DNA of 7,023 nucleotides from Thermomicrobiaceae bacterium. GTDB lineage: Bacteria; Chloroflexota; Chloroflexia; Thermomicrobiales; Thermomicrobiaceae. This document shows, piece by piece, positions 1 through 5,093 of this stretch. The position numbers and the translations under genes were made by a program. A model generated the notes under the pieces. That model saw only the letters and a list, made by a program, of their open reading frames with translations. It made no database searches and was not told where the DNA came from. The stretch is from the NCBI GenBank assembly GCA_007123655.1, contig SKKR01000201.1:1-7023 (forward strand), read 5' to 3'. The first letter of the stretch is position 1; every line of letters starts with the position of its first letter.

Positions 1-710
1 AATGTGGATTCTGCCAGAATCAGCTCCGCCGTGTGCAGTGACGATTGAACGATGACTGGCGCGACACAGGCGGGCGCGACATGGCGGAAAAGCACCCGGA
101 ACTCCGTGGCGCCGCTCGCTCGCGCCGATTCAACATAAGCATACTCCCGAGCCTGTAAGGCAGAACTCCTTACGAGGCGCGCGTAGATCGGGATCCTCGT
201 CAACGTCAGCGCGATGATCACGTTCTGCAATCCTGTTCCCAGCGCGGCGAGAATCGCAATCGCCAGCAAGAGTGTCGGAAACGCCAGTACGACATCGGCC
301 GTCCGCATCACGATTGAATCGATCCAGCCACCGAACTGGCCCGCGAGCAGCCCGCCAAACCCGCCGACGGCAACGGCGAACACCACTGGGACAACCCCGA
401 CGATGAAGGCGATCCGCGCCCCATAGAGCACCCGTGAATAGATGTCCCGCCCGAGCACATCCGTCCCGAAGAAGTGATCGCTGCTGGGCCCCTGTCGCGC
501 GGCGATCGGGTTGACGTCGAACGGATCATGGGTTGAAAACGTCGGTGCGAAAACCGCCCCGGAAAGGACGATCAGAATCACGACGAACCCGATCACCGCC
601 CGCCGGTTCTGGAGAAACTTGCGGACCGTCTTGTTCATTCTCAGGGATCGAACACTGAACCCGTATCCCGATCCGGCCTCGATCGTTGCCTGCTCACGCG
701 CTTGCGTCAT
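1..710 (-). CDS. ABC importer permease, DppC/OppC type (partial, C-terminus beyond window)
   Basis: Second membrane-spanning permease of a peptide/nickel-type ABC importer (BPD_transp_1 family, OppC/DppC branch). It would pair with the DppB-type permease encoded next to it to form the transmembrane channel. I read an open frame of 236 codons from the ATG at 710 to the left edge with no stop. The N-terminus is cytoplasmic and basic, followed by a first membrane segment at about residues 38-57. Next comes a periplasmic stretch with the OppC-N signature HFFGTDVLGRDIYSR (about residues 82-96), then several further hydrophobic segments. The EAA loop that contacts the ATPase lies at about 189-218 (EYAYVESARASGATEFRVLF). 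Members usually have 280-300 residues, so roughly 50-60 residues are missing. The start ATG overlaps the stop of the upstream permease gene (ATGA), implying translational coupling. ATPase genes may follow outside the window. The solute cannot be deduced from this protein. Confidence 0.95.
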   Translation of the reverse strand, partial: MTQAREQATIEAGSGYGFSVRSLRMNKTVRKFLQNRRAVIGFVVILIVLSGAVFAPTFSTHDPFDVNPIAARQGPSSDHFFGTDVLGRDIYSRVLYGARIAFIVGVVPVVFAVAVGGFGGLLAGQFGGWIDSIVMRTADVVLAFPTLLLAIAILAALGTGLQNVIIALTLTRIPIYARLVRSSALQAREYAYVESARASGATEFRVLFRHVAPACVAPVIVQSSLHTAELILAEST

Positions 711-1642
711 AGTCGAACCCTCGGATCCAGCCAGAGATACGTCAGATCAACGATCAGATTTGCGAGGACGATAAACACCGCGATGAAGACCACCGTACCC
801 TGGATAGCCGGGAAGTCACGGGCGTGCACGGAATTGATCAGGAACCGCCCGATACCGGGCCAGGAGAATACGGTCTCAGTAACAACGGTCCCGCTGACGA
901 TCAGCGCGAGTTGCAACCCGACGAGCGTGATCAGCGGCATCGATGCGGTCGCCAGCGCGTGACGAACAAGTACCACCCCTGATGAGAGCCCCTTTGCTCT
1001 GGCCGTTCGCACGTAGTCCTCGGATAGGACCTCGAGCATGACCGAGCGAGTCATCCGGGCGAGGAGCGCCGCGGAGTTCGTTGCCAACGCGACCCCCGGG
1101 AGAATGACCGATGTCATCCCGCTGCGACCAAAGGTCGGGAACAGGCCGAGATAGTTCGCGAACACCAGGATCAGGAGATAGCCCAGCACGAAAATAGGAA
1201 CCGACACACCAACCATCGCGAGCGTCATGACGATGTTGTCCCATGCGGAGTACGGACGCGTCGCCGCGATGATCCCGATCGGGATTCCCGCGAGCACCGA
1301 CATGACAAGCGCCGTTCCGCCGAGATGCAAGGTTGCTGGTAATCTGGTCAGAATCTCTTCTCGCACCGGCTGACCAGTACGAAACGACGTGCCCAGGTCA
1401 AGCAGAACCAGATTCCGCGCGAACGTGAAGTACTGAATATAGAGCGGCTGATCCAGTCCCAGCCGGCGCTCGACGAGTCGCAGTTCTTCCGGCGACGCGT
1501 TCTCCCCGGCCATCAGTTTGGCCGGATCACCTGGAGCGAGGTGCATAATCGCAAACGCCAGCAACGAAACAGCCAGCGCCACAGGTATGAGATACAGCAA
1601 CCGCCTGATGACGATTACGTAGAACGGGTTACCTGCTTGCAA
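707..1642 (-). CDS. ABC importer permease, DppB/OppB type
   Basis: First inner-membrane permease of a peptide/nickel-type ABC importer, 311 residues, the normal length for DppB-type proteins. The first membrane segment (about 9-32) is followed by the family hallmark MHLAPGDP (33-40) and by the periplasmic motif DLGTSFRTGQPV (about 82-93). Further membrane segments lie near 105-127, 136-162 and 178-195. The EAA loop is at about 209-236 (DYVRTARAKGLSSGVVLVRH), then two more segments, with the typical FSWPGIG motif between them and a conserved DPRV-type C-terminus. I chose the TTG at 1642: it sits 8 nt after a near-perfect AGGAGG (1651-1656), and the next in-frame Met lies inside the conserved MHLAPGDP motif, too late. 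The gene follows the RraA-like gene after 81 nt and overlaps the next permease by 4 nt (ATGA). Function as a permease is secure; the transported solute is not known. Confidence 0.95.
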   Translation of the reverse strand: MQAGNPFYVIVIRRLLYLIPVALAVSLLAFAIMHLAPGDPAKLMAGENASPEELRLVERRLGLDQPLYIQYFTFARNLVLLDLGTSFRTGQPVREEILTRLPATLHLGGTALVMSVLAGIPIGIIAATRPYSAWDNIVMTLAMVGVSVPIFVLGYLLILVFANYLGLFPTFGRSGMTSVILPGVALATNSAALLARMTRSVMLEVLSEDYVRTARAKGLSSGVVLVRHALATASMPLITLVGLQLALIVSGTVVTETVFSWPGIGRFLINSVHARDFPAIQGTVVFIAVFIVLANLIVDLTYLWLDPRVRL

Positions 1643-1648
1643 TGCGAT

Positions 1649-1656
1649 CTCCTCCT
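1649..1656 (-). promoter_or_regulatory. Ribosome binding site fixing the TTG start of the DppB-type permease
   Basis: On the minus strand the sequence reads AGGAGGAG, with 8 nt between AGGAGG and a TTG codon at 1642. The permease frame has no ATG or GTG at a sensible position, so this strong Shine-Dalgarno match decides the start. Confidence 0.8.
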
Positions 1657-1663
1657 GGATGAA

Positions 1664-1692
1664 GTGAGATTTCGCTCACGAGTCGCTACTCG
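1664..1692. other. Two adjacent small hairpins in the gap before the DppB-type permease
   Basis: GTGAG (1664-1668) pairs with CTCAC (1675-1679) across a 6-nt loop. CGAGT (1679-1683) pairs with ACTCG (1688-1692) across a 4-nt loop, sharing base 1679. In the minus-strand transcript both would form between the stop of the RraA-like gene and the ribosome binding site of the permease, ending about 8 nt before AGGAGG. They could tune permease translation or mRNA stability. Stems of 5 bp are short and could be chance. Confidence 0.3.
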
Positions 1693-1723
1693 ATTCCACA
1701 GTTCAATGCCGGAGCGCAGCCCG

Positions 1724-2389
1724 CTAGGATTCCTCGCTGAAGAACTGTCTGGCGTTCGGATACTCCCTGAGGTCCTTTCCATCACGAATCCACTGGCGGA
1801 TATCCGGCACATGTCCAAATCGCTCCTGGCACGCACGCAGCAGTTCTTCAACCTCCCAAGGTCGGATGACGAGCACGCCGTCATCGTCGGCGCAGATCAG
1901 GTCCCCCGGAGAAACCGCAACGCCACCGCAACTGACCGTCGTGTTAATCTCGGCTTCCAGACCAAGCGGCCTGCCCAGCAAGGCGGACACGGTCCGGGAG
2001 AACACCGGCCATTCCAGCGCCTCGAACTCCAGAACGTCGTTGACCGCACCATCGGCGACGAGACCTTCGATGCCCTTCACTTTGGCGAGAAGTGCGACAA
2101 CACCGCCCCAGCACGAGATCTCGGTATCCCCGCCCCGATCTATGACGAGCACGTCACCCGGTTTCGCCCGCTTGACGACCTCTCGGGACACCCCGGAATT
2201 CATACTCGGAATACGCACCGTGAACGCGGGACCGACCATCCGGACATTCCGCCAGGTCGGGCGAATTCCGGTATCCATGAAGCCGAACTGTTGAATGTGC
2301 CCGATGTCACTGACCGGGATCTCCCGGAATGCGTCGATGATCTCACTGGAAATCGGCTTCGCACTCGACTCATGAACGACAAGACCCAT
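1724..2389 (-). CDS. RraA-family protein (aldolase-like / formerly 'demethylmenaquinone methyltransferase-like')
   Basis: A 221-residue protein of the RraA / HMG-CHA aldolase fold. Characterised members are either class II pyruvate aldolases cleaving 4-hydroxy-4-methyl-2-oxoglutarate and related acids or decarboxylating oxaloacetate, or, like E. coli RraA, a non-enzymatic RNase E regulator. Family features seen: an N-terminal VSDI segment (26-29), VGPAFTV (52-58), PGDVLVIDRGGD (77-88), the GLVADGAVNDV loop (109-119) and the C-terminal PGDLICADDDGVLVI stretch. The aldolase motif D-X20-R-D is not intact: it reads G96-X20-N117-D118, so the substrate-binding Arg and the upstream acid are both missing while the metal-ligand Asp remains. 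I start at the ATG at 2389, 7 nt after AGGAAGG; a longer frame from 2476 would begin inside a hairpin and adds a non-family basic tail. The gene sits within a transporter operon, between the binding-protein and permease genes. Family assignment is good; catalytic activity is doubtful. Confidence 0.88.
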   Translation of the reverse strand: MGLVVHESSAKPISSEIIDAFREIPVSDIGHIQQFGFMDTGIRPTWRNVRMVGPAFTVRIPSMNSGVSREVVKRAKPGDVLVIDRGGDTEISCWGGVVALLAKVKGIEGLVADGAVNDVLEFEALEWPVFSRTVSALLGRPLGLEAEINTTVSCGGVAVSPGDLICADDDGVLVIRPWEVEELLRACQERFGHVPDIRQWIRDGKDLREYPNARQFFSEES

Positions 2390-2469
2390 GCCCGGTCCTT
2401 CCTGTAGTGTGATCCATTTGCATCGATTCGTCTCTCTTCCGCTGTCGCGGTCCCGGCGATTGGTGAACG

Positions 2470-2507
2470 CGACCATGCAGCCGTCGTGGTGTGCGGCTGC
2501 ATGGTCG
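2470..2507 (-). other. Intercistronic hairpin after the binding-protein gene (14-bp perfect stem, no T-tract)
   Basis: Bases 2470-2483 are perfectly complementary to 2494-2507, leaving a 10-nt loop (2484-2493). In the minus-strand transcript this stem forms 19 nt after the stop codon of the binding-protein gene and about 80 nt before the start of the RraA-like gene. The sequence after it (GCGTTCACC) has no run of U, so it does not look like a full intrinsic terminator. Stem-loops in this place are known in other ABC operons (for example after malE) to protect the upstream mRNA or cause partial termination, so that the binding protein is made in excess over the permeases. That role here is inferred from position only. 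Confidence 0.7.
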
Positions 2508-2526
2508 GCAGGTTGGATTTGCTGCG

Positions 2527-4338
2527 TTAGTCTTCAGATAGCCAGGTCCGGCCGATGCGCATCAACTCCGCACTCGCGATGGTGAGGTCCTGGACGCGAG
2601 ATTGAATCGCGTAGGCCTCGTACGGAATGTAGAGCGGCAACCAGTAAGCATACTCATGCATCGTTTCCTGGATGGCATGGAAATGCTCAAGCCGCTCGTC
2701 ACGATCGAGTGTCTGTCCGGCCGCTTCCATGCGCTCATCGATGTCGCCGGGGGCATCACCGGAGTGGTTGTTTCGACCACCAACCGGATTGTCACTTCGC
2801 GCGATCGTGGTGATCGCACCGCTGAAGTACCACTCGGAGTCACGCAGCGAGTTCCCCATCCCGTACGTGATCAGGTTGTGCTCTTCGAACGTGGTGACGT
2901 TCTCCAGCCACGCGGCCCACTCAAAGAAATCGACATCAACGTCGAAGCCGATATCGGTGAGATAGGCAGCAACCCCTTCGATGATCTGCGCATCATTCGG
3001 GAACCGGTCATTGGCCCAGGCGTTGATTTCAAGGCGCTCCCCATTGCGCTCGCGGACACCGTCGTCACCCATTACCCACCCGGCTTCGTCAAGGATTCGC
3101 CCGGCTTCTTCCGGGTCGAACGGGTAGAGACCAACGTCGAGATACCCTTCAACCTCGGCCGGGATGTATCCCTGAGGAAGGGAGACCACATCCAGGCCCT
3201 GCACCGCAGTCACAAGGCTTTCCACGTCAACCGCGTGGCAAACCGCCAGGCGCACTTCGAGCTCGTCCGTCGGGGGGTTGTCGAAATTGAACAGCAGGTT
3301 GATCTGACGCATACCGGTCGCAGTCAGCATCTCCAGATCGGGGTTATCGTTGATAATGCTGACCATCTCTCCCGGAACCTCGTGGATCGCGTCCACCTCG
3401 TCGGCCTCGAGTGCCGCCACACGGCTGCTCGCGTCCGGAATGACGTGGAACTCGACCTGGTCGAGATACGGGCGACCATCCCAGTAATCCTCGTAGGCGG
3501 TGAGGACGATTCGCTCGTCGCGCACCCACTCCTCGAACTTGAAGGGTCCAGTTCCGCTCGGGTTGCGTCCGAACTCTTCTTCGCCGATCTCTCTATGATG
3601 TTCCGGATCCGGAATCATCAGCCAGACAGGATGCTGGATCGCGCGCGTAAAGAGCGGGTACGGTTCGCTGGTGACGAACTGATAGGTGTAATCGTCCAGC
3701 GCCTCGTAGGAATCCAGTGTTTCGTCGAACCAGGTGTAGTTACTTCCGGGGTCGTCGGGGTTCAGGATTTCGTCGAGCACGTACGTGATGGCGTGCGCGT
3801 CGAAGCTGTTGCCGGTGTGGAACGTGACGCCCTCTCGCAAGTGGAAAGTCCAGGTCACGTCGTCATCGGCGACTTCCCAGGAATGAGCGAGACCCGGGAA
3901 GACATCAGGATCGTCATCCGTGGCGTCCGGGTCCAGGTTCATCAGGGTGAGGCTCTCGTAGATCTGATCGAAGATCGTCGGAGACGGGGAGACACTCGGA
4001 GTGATGGTCCCCAGGGTGGTCGCGTCCATTGCGAACCCGAACCGCAGCGTGCCACCCATTCGGTCAGGGTCGTCACCTGTCATGCTGGCGCCAGCCGGCC
4101 GGTCATCATCATCCTCTTCGTCGACTGGTTCGTCATCGTCGTCGTCAGGATCGACAACGTCGTCGTCAGCGTCGTCATCGACTGGATCGACGTCGTCGAC
4201 ATCGTCATCCGCGTCGGTCTCGCAGGCCGCCAGGAGACCGGCACTACTTGCGAGCACCGAAGAAACCAGCGCCGCTTTCAACACTTTTCGACGGGAATAC
4301 TGCTTCTCGAGCAAGCCACCGTGTGCCGCGTCCTGCAT
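2527..4338 (-). CDS. ABC importer substrate-binding lipoprotein, family 5 (DppA/OppA-like)
   Basis: Extracytoplasmic solute receptor of the peptide/opine/nickel class (SBP_bac_5), 603 residues. The N-terminus carries a twin-arginine motif SRRKVLK (15-21), a hydrophobic stretch and a lipobox LLAAC with the lipidated Cys at 39, so it should be exported folded by Tat and anchored as a lipoprotein. Residues 40-79 form an extremely acidic tether. The binding domain begins near residue 95 (GGTLRFGF); the family signature region is at about 161-176 (VTWTFHLREGVTFHTG), followed by the typical SGTGPFKFEEW and DYWDGRPYLDQVEF motifs and the C-terminal YWLPLYIPYEAYAI segment. I start at the ATG at 4338, 6 nt after AGGAGG; the in-frame GTG at 4353 lies directly before that ribosome site and is unlikely. 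It is the first gene of the leftward operon, preceded by a candidate promoter. Ligand is unknown; family 5 receptors bind peptides, sugars, metals and many others. Confidence 0.95.
   Translation of the reverse strand: MQDAAHGGLLEKQYSRRKVLKAALVSSVLASSAGLLAACETDADDDVDDVDPVDDDADDDVVDPDDDDDEPVDEEDDDDRPAGASMTGDDPDRMGGTLRFGFAMDATTLGTITPSVSPSPTIFDQIYESLTLMNLDPDATDDDPDVFPGLAHSWEVADDDVTWTFHLREGVTFHTGNSFDAHAITYVLDEILNPDDPGSNYTWFDETLDSYEALDDYTYQFVTSEPYPLFTRAIQHPVWLMIPDPEHHREIGEEEFGRNPSGTGPFKFEEWVRDERIVLTAYEDYWDGRPYLDQVEFHVIPDASSRVAALEADEVDAIHEVPGEMVSIINDNPDLEMLTATGMRQINLLFNFDNPPTDELEVRLAVCHAVDVESLVTAVQGLDVVSLPQGYIPAEVEGYLDVGLYPFDPEEAGRILDEAGWVMGDDGVRERNGERLEINAWANDRFPNDAQIIEGVAAYLTDIGFDVDVDFFEWAAWLENVTTFEEHNLITYGMGNSLRDSEWYFSGAITTIARSDNPVGGRNNHSGDAPGDIDERMEAAGQTLDRDERLEHFHAIQETMHEYAYWLPLYIPYEAYAIQSRVQDLTIASAELMRIGRTWLSED
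4102..4221 (-). repeat. Asp-codon low-complexity tract (acidic tether of the lipoprotein)
   Basis: Forty codons directly after the lipidated Cys encode 24 Asp and 4 Glu, with only small residues, Val and Pro in between. At DNA level this is a dense run of GAC/GAT triplets (GTC/ATC on the plus strand). It lies between the membrane anchor and the folded domain and presumably acts as an extended, highly charged spacer. Such tracts can change length by replication slippage. Confidence 0.9.
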
Positions 4339-4421
4339 TGCGCTCCTCCTCACTGAGGGTAAAAGACGAACGTTCAGGCGAGTGACTCCTGATCCATCTG
4401 TTTGCCGGCAATCGTGCGCTT

Positions 4422-4433
4422 CTGGCCGGCCAG
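4422..4433. repeat. 12-bp perfect palindrome in the binding-protein leader
   Basis: CTGGCCGGCCAG reads the same on both strands. It is followed within 2 nt by the 8-bp palindrome TTCGCGAA (4435-4442), and a third one, CTCGCGAG, lies at 4460-4467. All three are in the predicted 5' untranslated region of the leftward operon. They could be operator sites or fold in RNA; GC-rich palindromes also arise by chance. Confidence 0.35.
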
Positions 4434-4499
4434 GTTCGCGAAAGCTAGTGGTTTTCGCCCTCGCGAGTATACGATCGCCCGGCCCTCTTATATGGATCA

Positions 4500-4527
4500 G
4501 TGCACTCTACCTTGATACAGTGTGCAC
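4500..4527. promoter_or_regulatory. Paired GTGCAC palindromes, candidate operator
   Basis: Two 8-bp palindromes with the same core, AGTGCACT (core 4500-4505) and TGTGCACA (core 4522-4527), have centres 22 bp apart, about two helical turns, so a dimeric regulator could bind both on the same face. The right-hand one touches the predicted -10/+1 region of the leftward promoter and the left-hand one lies about 20 bp downstream, an arrangement suited to repression. This is inferred from symmetry and spacing only; no regulator gene is in the window. Confidence 0.35.
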
Positions 4528-4557
4528 AGCGTAGCACTCGATTTCGGAACCTGTCAA
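4528..4557 (-). promoter_or_regulatory. Candidate sigma-70-type promoter for the binding-protein/permease operon
   Basis: On the minus strand a perfect -35 hexamer TTGACA (4557-4552) is followed after 18 bp by TACGCT (4533-4528), which is preceded by TGC and so forms an extended -10 element (TGnTAnnnT). Transcription would begin near 4521, leaving a leader of about 180 nt before the ATG at 4338. The -10 hexamer matches consensus at only three positions, compensated by the perfect -35 and the extended element. A second -10-like hexamer TATACT (4471-4466) exists but has no matching -35. Confidence 0.45.
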
Positions 4558-4657
4558 GCACCCTCGGCAGATGAGCACCGGGCATCTCCCATCCGAATCG
4601 TCAATATTCCGTCCGGATTGACCGTTTCCACGCACCAGGAAGCACAGTGGTCGGATG

Positions 4658-4745
4658 CCGGATGCTCCGGAATCGAACTTCCCCACCGCAGCGGGAGCCG
4701 GTTCCCGGGAGCTGCCTGAATCACCCTGATACCCGGGCCGGAACC
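4658..4745. repeat. Cluster of inverted repeats in the intergenic region
   Basis: Within about 90 bases there are CCGGA-TGC-TCCGG (4658-4670), an outer GCAGC/GCTGC pair (4688-4692 with 4711-4715) enclosing GGGA/TCCC, and GGTTCC pairing with GGAACC (about 4700-4745). A tandem CGGATGC CGGATGC lies just before (4652-4665). The stretch lies upstream of both candidate promoters, so a leader-RNA role is not obvious. It may be protein-binding DNA, the remnant of a structured element, or simply GC-rich sequence. Confidence 0.3.
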
Positions 4746-4846
4746 CAATCCGAGTTCACCACAGCAGTTTCGGCAGCGAGGAGCCATTTCATGACCTCAT
4801 CCACCCACCAGATCACTCGCTCCAGCGACACGTATCGCGGTCCCAC

Positions 4847-4884
4847 TTTACGGCGCTCATTCTTCGTGCTAGTGTATCAATACA
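4847..4884 (+). promoter_or_regulatory. Weak candidate promoter with overlapping palindrome for the GGT-family operon
   Basis: TTTACG (4847-4852) and TAGTGT (4870-4875) are separated by 17 bp, and the latter is preceded by TGC, giving an extended -10. An inverted repeat TGTAT-CA-ATACA (4873-4884) overlaps the -10 and the predicted start near 4882. Both hexamers are poor matches, so the promoter call is tentative. A leader of about 180-210 nt would precede the GGT-family gene. Confidence 0.22.
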
Positions 4885-5093
4885 GACTATAGCAGTAGTC
4901 GGACTGGCTATTCGTCGGTTGGTCGCATCTGGCGTCTCTCCAAACATTGAACATTATGCGACCAGTTCGAGTAAGACAGTACACCCAGAGGTTCGGCGCC
5001 GGTCTGATGACCAGATGGCTCAGTCTCACGCAAGACGATTGGTGCGCGCTAGCCTGACTGGAGATGACGGCGTTCGGGAAGGAAGTGGATCGC

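Larger units (their letters stand above)
4339..5093. other. Divergent intergenic regulatory region
   Basis: About 755 bases between the divergently oriented binding-protein and GGT-family genes (725 if the ATG at 5064 is the GGT-family start). No reading frame here combines a ribosome site, plausible protein sequence and family resemblance, so I call no gene. It contains a good minus-strand promoter candidate, a weak plus-strand one, several short palindromes and a GC-rich stretch (about 4650-4750) rich in inverted repeats. I see no recognisable tRNA, T-box or known riboswitch consensus. The part nearest the GGT-family gene (about 4860-4960) is more AT-rich than its surroundings, as expected for a promoter zone. 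Confidence 0.6.

Noticed and set aside
1541..2407. 288-codon plus-strand open frame across the RraA-like gene and the permease start.
   Set aside because: It spans two well-supported genes and a gap on the other strand, has no ribosome site and no recognisable motif.
2390..2476. N-terminal extension of the RraA-like gene to an ATG at 2476.
   Set aside because: That ATG lies inside the intercistronic hairpin, the added residues are not family-like, and the ATG at 2389 has a good ribosome site.
4339..4353. GTG at 4353 as start of the binding protein.
   Set aside because: Its first codons are the AGGAGGAG ribosome site that serves the ATG at 4338, and it has no ribosome site of its own.
2602..4356. 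584-codon plus-strand open frame antisense to the binding-protein gene.
   Set aside because: It mirrors the binding-protein gene almost exactly, reads as a low-quality Val/Arg/Asp-rich sequence with no family resemblance, and arises from GC-biased codon use opposite the real gene.
4651..4690. A tRNA-like stretch on the minus strand (GTTCGATTCC resembling a T-loop).
   Set aside because: The flanking bases do not form the five-pair T-stem, and no acceptor, D or anticodon arms could be placed.
4522..4892. Small open frames in the intergenic region (for example 4522-4719 and 4647-4892 on plus, 4554-4787 on minus).
   Set aside because: None has a clear ribosome site, protein-like composition or motif.
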